DNA of 64,000 bases from Flavobacterium araucananum (GTDB lineage Bacteria; Bacteroidota; Bacteroidia; Flavobacteriales; Flavobacteriaceae): NCBI RefSeq assembly GCF_002222055.1, contig NZ_MUGS01000044.1, positions 1-64,000 of the forward strand. Reading direction: 5' to 3'. Shown piece after piece: positions 38,276 through 47,425 of this stretch; the stretch's first letter is position 1, and each line of letters opens with the position of its first letter. The position numbers and the translations under genes were made by a program. The notes below the pieces were generated by a model. The model was not told the origin of the DNA. It saw only the letters and a program-made list of their open reading frames with translations, and made no database searches.

Positions 38276-39520
38276 TTATCCTATCAATTGGGTAAATAAA
38301 TCCTGATTGTCGTTCAGGTATTGAAACTCAAAACCATTTTGGGTCATATTCATTTTAATCGCCAGAATATCATTTTTATTTTTAAGTTCTAATCCAACCA
38401 CAACAGAACCTACTTCGCGACTATTTTTCTTGGCAAACTGAAAATAAGTGATGTCATCATCCGGCCCTAAAATATTGTTTACAAATTCTTTTAAAGCTCC
38501 CGGACGTTGCGGGAACTGAATCATGAAGTAATGCATCAAACCTTCGTAAAGTAAAGAACGTTCTTTTATTTCGGCAGTTCTTTCGATATCATTATTGCTT
38601 CCGCTCACTATGCAAACAACATTTTTGCCTTTAATTTTGTCTGCATAAAAATCTAAAGCAGCAATTGTCAAAGCTCCCGCAGGTTCAACAACCATTGCTT
38701 CTTCATTGTATAAACGCAAAATTGTGGTGCAAACTTTTCCTTCAGGAACCAGAATAATGTCTTCGAGATTGTATCGGCAGATTTCAAAAGTTTTGTCGCC
38801 AACTTGTTTTACAGCAGCTCCATCTACAAATTTATCGATTGTTTTTAAGGCAGTGTTTTTATTTTCTTCGATAGACGTTTTCATTGATGGCGCCCCTTTT
38901 GGTTCAACACCAATGATTTTAGTAGTAGGGCTTAAATGCTTAAATACTTCAGATAAGCCGGAAGCCAGTCCGCCACCACCAATAGGCACAAAAACATAAT
39001 CGATAGGTTCTTTATAGCTTTCAAGAATTTCTAAACCTACCGTTCCCTGACCCGCAATTACTTTTTCGTCATCAAAAGGATGAATGAAAATTTTATGATT
39101 TTTGATGGCATCTGCTGTAGCCGATGCATAAGCATCATCAAATGTGTCTCCCGTTAGTACAATTTCTACAAATGATTTTCCAAACAACTGAACCTGTTTT
39201 ACTTTTTGCTTTGGAGTTGTTTTAGGCATATAAATTTTGCCCTGTATTTGCAAAAGATGACAAGAGTATGCAACACCCTGAGCATGGTTTCCGGCACTTG
39301 CACAAACAATTCCAATAGCTTTTTCTTTTTCGTTCAACGAAGAAATCTTGTTATAAGCACCTCTGATTTTATACGAACGTACAATTTGTAAATCTTCTCT
39401 TTTTAATAAAATAGTAGATTCAAATTCTTCCGAAAGATTCAGATTTTGTGTAAGCGGAGTAGCGGCAACTACATTTTCGAGTTGCTTTTTGGCAGCAAGT
39501 ACTTCGTTAAATAGATCCAT
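38276..39520 (-). CDS. ilvA: threonine ammonia-lyase (threonine dehydratase)
   Basis: This PLP enzyme converts threonine to 2-oxobutanoate. The 414-aa protein has the lysine-binding motif SYKIRGAYNKI, the Gly-rich PLP phosphate loop GGGGLASG, and a C-terminal ACT-like regulatory part (about 330-414), shorter than in E. coli IlvA. The ATG at 39520 begins the conserved domain; an in-frame GTG 24 nt upstream is less likely. No other isoleucine gene is adjacent, so biosynthetic versus catabolic use is open. Its neighbour sdaA encodes the serine-specific deaminase. Confidence 0.92.
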   Translation of the reverse strand: MDLFNEVLAAKKQLENVVAATPLTQNLNLSEEFESTILLKREDLQIVRSYKIRGAYNKISSLNEKEKAIGIVCASAGNHAQGVAYSCHLLQIQGKIYMPKTTPKQKVKQVQLFGKSFVEIVLTGDTFDDAYASATADAIKNHKIFIHPFDDEKVIAGQGTVGLEILESYKEPIDYVFVPIGGGGLASGLSEVFKHLSPTTKIIGVEPKGAPSMKTSIEENKNTALKTIDKFVDGAAVKQVGDKTFEICRYNLEDIILVPEGKVCTTILRLYNEEAMVVEPAGALTIAALDFYADKIKGKNVVCIVSGSNNDIERTAEIKERSLLYEGLMHYFMIQFPQRPGALKEFVNNILGPDDDITYFQFAKKNSREVGSVVVGLELKNKNDILAIKMNMTQNGFEFQYLNDNQDLFTQLIG

Positions 39521-39539
39521 AATTTTTAAATTGTTTGTT

Positions 39540-39599
39540 GCCACAGATTAATGAATTTAAAAAGACTTTTAATCTGTGAGAATCTGTGAAATCTGTGGC
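39540..39599. repeat. inverted repeat of the GCCACAGATT word
   Basis: GCCACAGATT (39540-39549) and its complement AATCTGTGGC (39590-39599) enclose two further AATCTGTGA copies. Confidence 0.8.
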
Positions 39600-39623
39600 A
39601 AAAAATATAATGTTTGTTTTTTT

Positions 39624-39705
39624 GCCACGAATTCCACAAACTTTCTCTAATTTTTATTGCTTTCAGCTAAAAGATTAATTCGTGAACATTCGTGAAATTC
39701 GTGGC
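39624..39705. repeat. inverted repeat of the GCCACGAATT word
   Basis: GCCACGAATT (39624-39633) and AATTCGTGGC (39696-39705) are the arms, with two more TTCGTGAA copies inside the right half. It directly follows the GCCACAGATT element, so two related palindromes are stacked between ilvA and sdaA. Confidence 0.8.
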
Positions 39706-39715
39706 AACTTTTTTT

Positions 39716-41143
39716 TTAACAATCCGCCATATTTACAGCAATTGCCAATCCGCCTTCAGAGGTTTCTTTGTATTTAGAATTCATGTCTTTTGCCGTTTGC
39801 CACATCGTATTGATAACTTTATCGAGTGGTACTTTTGCATTTTTAGAATCAGTTTCAAGAGCTAATTCTGCAGCATTTATAGCCTTGATGGCGCCCATTG
39901 TATTTCTTTCGATACACGGAATCTGAACTAAACCGCCAATTGGGTCACAGGTTAAACCTAAATGATGCTCCATAGCGATTTCGGCAGCCATTAAAACCTG
40001 AGCAGGAGTTCCGCCCATTAATTCGCAAAGTGCTGCTGCTGCCATTGATGACGAAACACCAATTTCGGCCTGACAACCGCCCATTGCAGCAGATATAGTG
40101 GAACCTTTTTTGAAAATACTTCCAATTTCGCCTGCAACCATCAAAAATTGTTTGATTTCTTTTTCGCCTGCATTATGGTTTTCAATAACCAGATAATACA
40201 TTAAAACAGCCGGAATTACACCAGCACTTCCGTTTGTAGGAGCCGTAACAACACGACCTAAAGAAGCATTTACCTCATTTACGGCAAGTGCAAAACAACT
40301 TACCCATTTCAGGATCTGACGAAATTTTACTTCGGTTTTTCTAATCTCTTCCAACCACGTCTGAGGGTTCGAATAGTTTGATAAACCTATTAAGTTTTGG
40401 TGCATATCAAAAGCCCTTCTGCGAACATTTAATCCGCCCGGAAGTATACCTCCGGTATGGCAGCCAATATACATACATTCTAACATTGTGTTCCAGATTC
40501 GCATTAATTCAGTGTGAATTTCCGGCTCTGAACGCATCGATTTTTCGTTTTCGTAAACAATTTCAGAGATTGTTTTGTTCTCAGAAACCGTATAATTTAA
40601 CAGCTCAACAGCATTTTGAATGGGGAAGGGGAATGCACATTTTATTTCCTCTTTGATCTTGGCATTTGTACGTTCTTCTTTTACGACAAAGCCACCACCA
40701 ATAGAATAAAAAGTAGATTCGTATTCAGAATCATCCGCTTTAAAGGCTGTAAATTTTAATCCGTTTGCATGAAAAGGTAGAAACTCTTTATTGAAAACAA
40801 TATCCTGAAGAAAATAAAACGGAATTTTGTATTCGTTTGCCAGGACAATCTCATTGGTGTCTTCGATCGTTTTAATGATTCCGGCAATATTATTGACCGG
40901 AATATATTCAGGATCTTGCCCGCTTAAACCTAACATTACAGATAAATCAGTAGCGTGGCCTTTTCCGGTTAAAGAAAGGGATCCGTATAAATCGACTTTT
41001 ACTCGTTTTATTTGTTCTAAAATTGATTCGTTTTTTAACTCTTCTAAAAAACGTTCTGCGGCTCTCCAAGGCCCTAAAGTATGCGAACTTGAGGGACCAA
41101 CGCCAATTTTAAGCATATCAAAAACAGAGATACATTCTTCCAT
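39716..41143 (-). CDS. sdaA: L-serine ammonia-lyase, single-chain Fe-S type
   Basis: This enzyme deaminates serine to pyruvate with a [4Fe-4S] cluster. The 475-aa protein joins the beta and alpha parts in one chain: N-terminal [19 protein letters not shown], then cysteines in [24 protein letters not shown] and [14 protein letters not shown] that include the cluster ligands. An ATG 48 nt upstream is in frame, but the family begins at [10 protein letters not shown]. The promoter word TATCTTTG at 41163-41170 lies between the two ATGs and so would exclude the upstream one. Confidence 0.94.
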   Translation of the reverse strand: MEECISVFDMLKIGVGPSSSHTLGPWRAAERFLEELKNESILEQIKRVKVDLYGSLSLTGKGHATDLSVMLGLSGQDPEYIPVNNIAGIIKTIEDTNEIVLANEYKIPFYFLQDIVFNKEFLPFHANGLKFTAFKADDSEYESTFYSIGGGFVVKEERTNAKIKEEIKCAFPFPIQNAVELLNYTVSENKTISEIVYENEKSMRSEPEIHTELMRIWNTMLECMYIGCHTGGILPGGLNVRRRAFDMHQNLIGLSNYSNPQTWLEEIRKTEVKFRQILKWVSCFALAVNEVNASLGRVVTAPTNGSAGVIPAVLMYYLVIENHNAGEKEIKQFLMVAGEIGSIFKKGSTISAAMGGCQAEIGVSSSMAAAALCELMGGTPAQVLMAAEIAMEHHLGLTCDPIGGLVQIPCIERNTMGAIKAINAAELALETDSKNAKVPLDKVINTMWQTAKDMNSKYKETSEGGLAIAVNMADC

Positions 41144-41162
41144 TGTGCAATATTTATTAAGA

Positions 41163-41170
41163 CAAAGATA
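41163..41170 (-). promoter_or_regulatory. promoter element of sdaA
   Basis: On the minus strand TATCTTTG fits TAnnTTTG and lies 19 nt before the ATG at 41143. It supports the shorter start. Confidence 0.5.
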
Positions 41171-41314
41171 ATTGAATAATGCAATGAACATTTATTTTCG
41201 TTTGTTAATGTTGCAGTTTTGTTAAAAAAAATATTAAATTTTAATAATTTGACAACGAAACAAATTTTATTGCTTAATATGCGGTTTTCGTGAGAAGTTC
41301 GCATTTTTTTTAGG

Positions 41315-41322
41315 TATTTTTG
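41315..41322 (+). promoter_or_regulatory. candidate promoter element of the antiporter gene
   Basis: TATTTTTG fits TAnnTTTG and implies a 5' leader of about 130 nt before the ATG at 41463. Confidence 0.35.
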
Positions 41323-41462
41323 TAATGAAGCAATCACTAAAGAATCCGATTTTTTTTAGCTTTAGAATAAATCGGTCAACCATAACTTCTGAGATCTCAT
41401 TTTAATTGAAATACCACTTTTTGCGAAAAATTAAAATACCACAAAGAAGATAAAATTACATT

Positions 41463-43610
41463 ATGATAGAATTTTTCAAGCATTTTTTACAAGAATTCGA
41501 ATTACCACTTACAAACCCAGTATTGATTTTTTCGTTAATACTTTTCATTATTCTCTTGTCGCCTATTTTACTTAAAAAAATAAATATTCCGGGGATTATC
41601 GGTCTTATTATTTCGGGCGTAATCATTGGGCCACATGGACTTAATATTCTGGCAAAAAACTCAGCAGTAGATTTATTTTCGACAATCGGACTTTTGTATA
41701 TTATGTTTATTGCAGGTCTGGAACTGGATATGAATGAATTTAAGGCCAACAGAAATAAGAGTTTACTATTTGGTTTTTTTACTTTTATTTTTCCTTTATC
41801 GATTGGATTTCCGGTTTGTTTCTATTTATTAAACTACGATTTTAATGCCAGTTTCTTAACCGCAAGTATGTTTGCAACCCACACTTTAGTAGCATACCCA
41901 ATTGTGAGCAAACTGGGTATCGCAAAAAATCAGGCAGTTGCTATAACGGTTGGAGGAACTATCTTGACAGATACAGCTGTTTTGATTATTCTGGCGGTAA
42001 TTATGGGAAGCAGTCAGGGAAATCTGAATCAGGCTTTCTGGATAAAACTAACGGTTTCATTGGCAATTTTCTCCGCTATTATGTTTTTGGTGATCCCAAG
42101 GATTGCAAAATGGTTCTTTAAAAAACTCGAAAGCGAGAAACACGCTCATTATATTTTTGTGCTTTCTGTAGTTTTCTTCGCTGCATTTCTTGCCGAAGTA
42201 GCAGGAGTAGAGCCTATTATTGGAGCTTTCGTTGCCGGTTTAGCGCTAAATCCTCTAATTCCGCATTCATCTGCTTTGATGAACAGAATTGAGTTTATCG
42301 GGAATTCATTATTTATCCCTTTTTTCCTGATTTCTGTAGGGATGCTGGTAGATATTAGTGTAATTTTAAGCGGACCAACAGCATTGATCGTTGCAGGAAC
42401 TTTGAGTGTTGTTGCTATTTTTGGAAAATGGATTGCAGCCTTTTTTACTCAGATTGTTTTTAAATATACAAAGACAGAAAGACAACTTATTTTTGGATTA
42501 AGCAGTGCACACGCAGCGGCAACTCTGGCCGTTATTCTGGTGGGATTTAAAGCTAAGATCCTGGACGAAAATATCTTAAACGGTACGATCATCTTAATTT
42601 TAATTACTTGTATTGTGGCTTCTTTTGCTACTGAAAAAGCAGCTAAAAAAATTGCGATTTGCGAAGAAGAAGTGTCACATGAAGAAGCAAATAGCGACCA
42701 GATTTTAGACGAACATATCATGATCCCGTTAGCCAAAACTTCGGCAACAGCCACTTTATTAGATTTTGCGCTTTTGATAAAAGATAAAAAATCAGCTAAT
42801 CCGGTAACCTTGTTAACGATTGTTCCGAATAACGATCAGGCCGAAAAAAATATTTTAAAATATCGAAAAGCAGTGGATAAATTTGTCATTCAGGCATCGG
42901 CTTCAGAAGTTAAGATCAATACGATTGCCAGAATTGATCATAATCCGGCGAGCGGAATTGCCAGGACTTCAAAAGAAATCATGTCGGATATTGTGATTGT
43001 AGGATGGCCTAGAAAAACAGGTTTTCTGGATAAAATTTTTGGAGAAAACGTAGATTCAATTATCAACAATGTCGATAAAAGTTTATTCATTTGCAGATTT
43101 CAAAAAACATTTATAGAAGAAAAAAGACTGGTTTTTATATGTCCGCCATTTTCTGAAAGAGGAGTAGGATTTCATCTTTTGCTACAAAAAATCTGCCGTT
43201 TGTCGCAGGAATTAAGTATTCCGATTGTGATTTATGGTGAATATAAAACGCACCAAACGATTCAACAAATTGCTACAAATTTAAAATTAAATCCAAAATT
43301 AGGCTTTAAAAGCATTATGGATTGGGATGATTTTGAAGCTATTTCAGACGAGATTAAACCAACCGATTTGATCGTTTTTAATTTATCCCGAAAAGGTTCT
43401 GTTTCATACCAATCTATTTTTGATAAATTGCCTCAGAAATTCGAAAAATCATTCAGTGAAAACAATCTGATTTTGGTTTATGCACAAGACGACCGCAAAG
43501 GAACTTCGATGGATGCTTACGAAGATTTTACGGCAACTCCATTGACAAAAGGTCTTGAAGCCATTGAACAAATTGGTAGAGGTTTGGGGAATATTTTGAA
43601 GAAAAACTAG
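41463..43610 (+). CDS. CPA2-type cation:proton antiporter with cytoplasmic USP-like tail
   Basis: The 715-aa protein has about 12 membrane helices in its first 390 residues, with the family pattern GLIISGVIIGPHGLNIL near residue 45, and a soluble tail that looks like universal-stress-protein folds (IMIPLAKTSATATLLDFAL, about 420-565, and a further segment to the end). It should exchange Na+ or K+ for H+ across the inner membrane. Tail nucleotide binding is possible but no clear motif is seen. The following DUF2625 gene starts 28 nt later in the same direction. Confidence 0.9.
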   Translation: MIEFFKHFLQEFELPLTNPVLIFSLILFIILLSPILLKKINIPGIIGLIISGVIIGPHGLNILAKNSAVDLFSTIGLLYIMFIAGLELDMNEFKANRNKSLLFGFFTFIFPLSIGFPVCFYLLNYDFNASFLTASMFATHTLVAYPIVSKLGIAKNQAVAITVGGTILTDTAVLIILAVIMGSSQGNLNQAFWIKLTVSLAIFSAIMFLVIPRIAKWFFKKLESEKHAHYIFVLSVVFFAAFLAEVAGVEPIIGAFVAGLALNPLIPHSSALMNRIEFIGNSLFIPFFLISVGMLVDISVILSGPTALIVAGTLSVVAIFGKWIAAFFTQIVFKYTKTERQLIFGLSSAHAAATLAVILVGFKAKILDENILNGTIILILITCIVASFATEKAAKKIAICEEEVSHEEANSDQILDEHIMIPLAKTSATATLLDFALLIKDKKSANPVTLLTIVPNNDQAEKNILKYRKAVDKFVIQASASEVKINTIARIDHNPASGIARTSKEIMSDIVIVGWPRKTGFLDKIFGENVDSIINNVDKSLFICRFQKTFIEEKRLVFICPPFSERGVGFHLLLQKICRLSQELSIPIVIYGEYKTHQTIQQIATNLKLNPKLGFKSIMDWDDFEAISDEIKPTDLIVFNLSRKGSVSYQSIFDKLPQKFEKSFSENNLILVYAQDDRKGTSMDAYEDFTATPLTKGLEAIEQIGRGLGNILKKN

Positions 43611-43638
43611 TATAAAATAATTATTTACAATTGAATTA

Positions 43639-44382
43639 ATGACACTCAAGTTTCCCTTAATTACATTGCTATTTTTAACTTTTACAATAACGGCACAAAA
43701 CAAAATGAAAACCGCTGAAGAACTTATTGACAAAAAAGACCCCGCTTGGGCAACTGTCGAAGACTGGATTAAAACGGCAAAAAACAAAGTAGAAGTTTTA
43801 CCCGTTGATGCTGTAAAAGCAAAAGACGCCTTATATAAAACACAAGTTACAACCCATTCGCCAATGGGAGCAATTATTTTTATGACAGGAGGTCTTTTAG
43901 TCGATGATGGCTGGATTCGAATCCTGGGTTCCGGAAATTCAAAATTTGACCGTACACTTCCGGACTGGAACAAAGGAAAATCATTTAAAGAATTTGGCGA
44001 AACGCCATCCTTTTTCTTAATTGCAGATGACGCAATTGGAGGTTTTTATCTTTTGAACGGTGGTGGATTAGGAGCTGATTTAGGGAAGGTTTATTATTTT
44101 TCTCCTGATAATCTGGAATATGAACAACTCGATATTACGTATTCTGAATTTTTGGAATTTTGTTTTAATAATGATTTAGATAAGTTTTATCAAGGCAACA
44201 GATGGAAGGGGTGGAGAGAAGAGGTTTCAAAATTAAAAGGGGATGAAGTTTTTAATTTTTTCCCGTTTCTCTGGACAGATGAAGGAAGTGATATTAATAA
44301 AAGTTCCAGAAAAATAATTCCCATTCAGGAACAATATAGTTTAAATCTGGACTTGAGAAAGCAACTTGGTTTTGATAAATAA
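43639..44382 (+). CDS. DUF2625 family protein with signal peptide
   Basis: The 247-aa protein matches DUF2625: WATVEDWIKTAKNKVEVLP, the MGAIIFMTGGLLVDDGWIRILGSG block and FFLIADDAIGGFYLLNGGG. The function of the family is unknown. This copy has an N-terminal hydrophobic stretch ending TITAQ that looks like a cleavable signal, which would place it in the periplasm. A second in-frame ATG (MKTAEELI) would give a cytoplasmic form of about 222 aa, so the location is not settled. Confidence 0.82.
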   Translation: MTLKFPLITLLFLTFTITAQNKMKTAEELIDKKDPAWATVEDWIKTAKNKVEVLPVDAVKAKDALYKTQVTTHSPMGAIIFMTGGLLVDDGWIRILGSGNSKFDRTLPDWNKGKSFKEFGETPSFFLIADDAIGGFYLLNGGGLGADLGKVYYFSPDNLEYEQLDITYSEFLEFCFNNDLDKFYQGNRWKGWREEVSKLKGDEVFNFFPFLWTDEGSDINKSSRKIIPIQEQYSLNLDLRKQLGFDK

Positions 44383-44416
44383 AACTTGGTTTTGAGATTT
44401 GATAAATTTGAAAATT

Positions 44417-44779
44417 ATGAAACACAAAGCAACATCAATCAGACCTTTTATTGGAGCTAAAGATTTTGAGATCTCCAGAAGTTTTTATCGCGATCTGGGC
44501 TTTGAAGAAGGCGTTTTAGAACCCAACTTTTCTGTTTTTAAAACCGGAGATTTGGCTTTTTATCTTCAGGATTATTATGATAAAAGCTGGAACGAAAACA
44601 CTATGATTTTTCTGGAAGTCGAGGATGTTGACTACTACTATAAGGAACTTTTGAAACTCAATCTAACAGAGAAATACGGTGTAAAATTAACGCCAACACG
44701 CCATCTTGATTGGGGAAGTGAATGTTTTTTGCACGACCCATCCGGTGTATTATGGCATTTTGGGAAGTTTAATAAATAA
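44417..44779 (+). CDS. glyoxalase / bleomycin-resistance superfamily protein
   Basis: The 120-aa protein has the beta-alpha-beta pattern of the vicinal oxygen chelate fold: SIRPFIGAKDFEISRSFYRDLGF at the start and a second module ending LHDPSGVLWHFGKF. It is a small single-unit member that would work as a dimer; substrate unknown. The ATG at 44417 directly precedes the domain; the open frame further upstream begins with a TTG. Confidence 0.85.
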   Translation: MKHKATSIRPFIGAKDFEISRSFYRDLGFEEGVLEPNFSVFKTGDLAFYLQDYYDKSWNENTMIFLEVEDVDYYYKELLKLNLTEKYGVKLTPTRHLDWGSECFLHDPSGVLWHFGKFNK

Positions 44780-44785
44780 TTTTTT

Positions 44786-44877
44786 GTCACGAATTTCGCA
44801 AATGAACACGAATTTTGTTCAAATTGACATAAAATTTAAGCGTATTTCAATTAATGGAAATTAGTGAAATTCGTGGC
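44786..44877. repeat. inverted repeat of the GCCACGAATT word, degenerate copy
   Basis: GTCACGAATTTC (44786-44797) pairs with GAAATTCGTGGC (44866-44877) with one G-T. The TTTTTT before and AAAAAA after are complementary as well, so it could end both convergent transcripts. Confidence 0.75.
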
Positions 44878-44896
44878 AAAAAAAGGTAAAAACAAA

Positions 44897-45577
44897 TCAT
44901 ATCATAAACTTTGCTAAATGAATTGTATTACTTTCACGCTGATACCAATCATTATAAACTAATTCCAGATTTTCGACGGTGAATTCTCCAAAATTATAAT
45001 CGCGAAATTTTTCGACAACTTGTATTAATTTGGCAGAATCCTGAATTTTTTCCTGAAATCTTAAAACAGTAGAATGTGCTGTTGCAATGGCATAACGGCT
45101 ATCGATACTTTGTTGTAAAGCTGATTTTCTAAAATTCTCTCTCAGTTTATTTCTAAAATTATCCAAAGATTTATTGGTTGGAAAACCTTGAATCATTACC
45201 GCAGAAGGCGAAGCTGTAACGCCTCGAAATTCAATTTTAATTTTATCTAAATGCACCAGACTTTGCTGAATTACATCTGTATAGTCCCTAATATTGATTT
45301 TGTCTAAAGTAAAATCCTTATAACAGGAAATAATCGACATTACGGTAATATGCAGGTCTGAATCCGGATAATAATACTGATTGGGATCAATTGCTTTTAA
45401 CTCTTCTAGAAACAACTGAATATTTGCTTTAATACTTTCGCTTGGGCGAATGAGCAACGTGATTCCAAATCGGGAATCTGATGCATCATTTATTTGTGTA
45501 TCAACGTTATAATTCCCTGCTAAAATTGCTTCAGAAGATGTTTTGTAAAGTTGCTTATAATGTTCCGTTAAATCCAT
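44897..45577 (-). CDS. 2H phosphoesterase (2'-5' RNA ligase-like) protein
   Basis: The 226-aa protein has two HxTx/HxSx motifs spaced as in the 2H phosphoesterase superfamily: LHITVMS (about 97-103) and AHSTVLR (about 172-178). Members act on 2',3'-cyclic or 2'-5'-linked nucleotides. No partner gene points to a substrate. It follows the AHSA1 remnant in the same orientation, 63 nt apart. Confidence 0.82.
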   Translation of the reverse strand: MDLTEHYKQLYKTSSEAILAGNYNVDTQINDASDSRFGITLLIRPSESIKANIQLFLEELKAIDPNQYYYPDSDLHITVMSIISCYKDFTLDKINIRDYTDVIQQSLVHLDKIKIEFRGVTASPSAVMIQGFPTNKSLDNFRNKLRENFRKSALQQSIDSRYAIATAHSTVLRFQEKIQDSAKLIQVVEKFRDYNFGEFTVENLELVYNDWYQRESNTIHLAKFMI

Positions 45578-45640
45578 ATCAAATTAGTGTTTTTTTTACA
45601 GGTTTGGCGGCGAACTTGAAATATGAAACAGGAAACGTTT

Positions 45641-45946
45641 CTATGCCAATCCTTTTGGGAATCTATCCAGAACCAAATTCAATTGAATGTTATGCTCCAA
45701 ATATGCTTTTGCTCCAGCTAAAACTAACGTAAAACCTTCTGTTGAATTGCGTACCTGATCGATTATTTTGTCTGAATCTCCTTTTAAACCGGAATTGGTA
45801 ATGCTTACAAAAGTTTCATTTTCGTTTAGCGCAGTAAAAACCCATTCGACTATAGTCGTTTCATCAGGATTTCCCCATTCGATTACAATCTTTTTATTTT
45901 CCTGCAATACAGTAGTCGTTGCTGTTAGTAAAATAACATATTCCAT
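45641..45946 (-). pseudogene. AHSA1/SRPBCC-domain protein lacking its N-terminal part
   Basis: The 101 residues match only the C-terminal two thirds of an AHSA1-type START-fold protein (KKIVIEWGNPDETTIVEW, FVSITNSGLKGD, GFTLVLAGAKAYLEHNIQLNLV, described in pieces). Family members have about 145-160 aa with an N-terminal helix-strand block (for example an APPEKVW-like segment) that is absent here. The 45 nt between this frame and the upstream gene cannot hold it. Either it is a 5'-truncated remnant or a short functional variant. Its ATG sits inside a 10-bp inverted repeat. Confidence 0.6.
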
Positions 45947-45969
45947 ACAAGTTTTTACCTGTATGGAAT
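45940..45969. repeat. perfect 10-bp inverted repeat over the AHSA1 start codon
   Basis: ATTCCATACA (45940-45949) and TGTATGGAAT (45960-45969) enclose a 10-nt centre. It includes the ATG of the truncated frame. Confidence 0.85.
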
Positions 45970-45991
45970 TTAAAATCTAAAAAGAACATTG

Positions 45992-46942
45992 TTATTCTCT
46001 TATAGTTGTTTTATCGTTCAGCGCCATTTCGGCAATTTCATCTTTACGTTTAAAGCTCACACCTTTATGTTGTTGCATGTATCGAACAAGATTGTTTGCT
46101 GCTTTTACCATTTGTGGAGTTCCGCCAATACGATCGTGAAAACTAATCGACATTTGTCTGCGTTGTGTTTCACTTTCTGCATACAATTGGTCAAATTCCA
46201 TTTTGACCTGATTTAAAAACTGATCAGCCGAAAAGTTTTTTCCCTCGATCAAAACGATATCATTACATCGGAGCGTATAGGGAACTACGGCAAAATCTTT
46301 ATTTTTTACCTGAATAATAAAAGGTTCATCTCGGCTTATATCGTCGATATGATATTTAAACCCAAGTTCCTGCAGGATATTGAGCGTGTTTGTGCCGCGG
46401 CGCAGCCAGTTTGCATTATAACCAACAGCGGTAAATCCTGTTACATTTTTGATGGCATCGACACCATCTTTTATAAATTTCTTTTCTTCGTCGTAGGGCA
46501 TTGTATATTGAGTGCTCCAATTCATGCCGTGCGCTGCAGCTTCGTGTCCTCGTTGTACAATTTCTTTGGCGAGTTCCGGATTTTTCAAAACGGCGGTTCC
46601 TACCATGTGCGAAGTCACTTTTATGCCCAGTTTATCCCAATTGTCCAGCATACGCGGAATCCCTTCTTTATAACCGTAATTATACCACGTTGCAGCAGGC
46701 AAATCGATATATCCTTTTTGGATGTTTTGAGGAAACGGACTTTCGGCATTTTCCGGTTGTCCGCCAGCTTCAAATTGCATCGAAATCGAAACTACTAATC
46801 GTGAACCATCTGCCCATTTTGCTTTTTGGGGCGTTAAAAATGATTCTGTTTTTGATACTTCAGAGAATGTTTCTATTGGATTGATCATTCCCACCATTCC
46901 AATAATTCCTGTTTGTTTTATAAAATTTCTTCTGGAACTCAT
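45992..46942 (-). CDS. Tat-exported polysaccharide deacetylase-like protein
   Basis: The 316-aa protein has a twin-arginine start (SSRRNFIKQTGIIGMVGM), so it should be exported folded. The body is a NodB-type deacetylase fold close to PuuE/allantoinase-like members: HEAAAHGMNW (HxxxxH metal motif, about 131-140), YNANWLRRGTN and SISFHDRIGG near the end. A substrate such as a ureide or an acetylated sugar cannot be told apart. It starts 4 nt after the doxX-type gene and is probably in one operon with it. Confidence 0.88.
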   Translation of the reverse strand: MSSRRNFIKQTGIIGMVGMINPIETFSEVSKTESFLTPQKAKWADGSRLVVSISMQFEAGGQPENAESPFPQNIQKGYIDLPAATWYNYGYKEGIPRMLDNWDKLGIKVTSHMVGTAVLKNPELAKEIVQRGHEAAAHGMNWSTQYTMPYDEEKKFIKDGVDAIKNVTGFTAVGYNANWLRRGTNTLNILQELGFKYHIDDISRDEPFIIQVKNKDFAVVPYTLRCNDIVLIEGKNFSADQFLNQVKMEFDQLYAESETQRRQMSISFHDRIGGTPQMVKAANNLVRYMQQHKGVSFKRKDEIAEMALNDKTTIRE

Positions 46943-46946
46943 GTTC

Positions 46947-47339
46947 TTATTTTTTAATTAATAAATCAATTGCCCAACTATTCGAATCAATAAAATGTAG
47001 TAATAAGGCAAAAAAAGCAATATGAATTAATTGCGAAGGAACTGCTTCCCAGTTCTCTATCATAGCGGTCCCAAATAATAAAGCCAGCATGACAAATCCT
47101 CCGGCTATCAGGGAAGGTTTTGTAAATAAACCTAATAAAAGTAGTAAACCAATACTAAATTCTGCTATTGGTAAAATGTAGCTAAAAGGTGTTACGATGA
47201 ATTTAGGCAGCATAGAATTTTTGAAACTGCCAATCATCCAATTGCTAAAAGTGGTTAATTTAGGGAGCCGCACAAGCCCGTGCCCAAACATGCTTATGGC
47301 AATAGCAAGACGTACTAATAAAAAGGAGGTTGTTTCCAT
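46947..47339 (-). CDS. DoxX-family membrane protein
   Basis: The 130-aa protein has four membrane helices and the DoxX-type start FLLVRLAIAISMFGHGLVRL. Members are often linked with oxidoreductases or stress response, without a fixed function. The ATG at 47339 is chosen; the open frame begins 24 nt further upstream but only with a TTG. It is divergent from the AraC regulator and 4 nt upstream of the deacetylase gene. Confidence 0.85.
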   Translation of the reverse strand: METTSFLLVRLAIAISMFGHGLVRLPKLTTFSNWMIGSFKNSMLPKFIVTPFSYILPIAEFSIGLLLLLGLFTKPSLIAGGFVMLALLFGTAMIENWEAVPSQLIHIAFFALLLHFIDSNSWAIDLLIKK

Positions 47340-47388
47340 ATTTTGTATGATTTTATAATACAAAGTTGAGAAGAATGCCTTTTTTAAA

Positions 47389-47421
47389 TTTGTACAATCA
47401 TTGGAATAATTTGTATTTTTG
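47389..47421 (+). promoter_or_regulatory. promoter of the araC-type gene
   Basis: TTTG (47389-47392) and TATTTTTG (47414-47421) are separated by 21 nt, a good match to the Bacteroidota -33/-7 arrangement. The -7 element ends 4 nt before the ATG, so the mRNA should start at or very near the start codon. Confidence 0.65.
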
Positions 47422-47425
47422 AATT

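Noticed and set aside
41144-41191. Upstream ATG for sdaA
   Set aside because: The extra 16 residues do not belong to the family, and the promoter word lies within this stretch.
43449-43973. 174-codon antisense frame over the antiporter/DUF2625 junction
   Set aside because: Both plus-strand genes are well supported by domain motifs; the antisense protein has no recognisable pattern.
46349-46884. Two overlapping plus-strand frames over the polysaccharide deacetylase gene
   Set aside because: They mirror a conserved minus-strand gene with a Tat signal and metal motifs, and they have no homology signal of their own.
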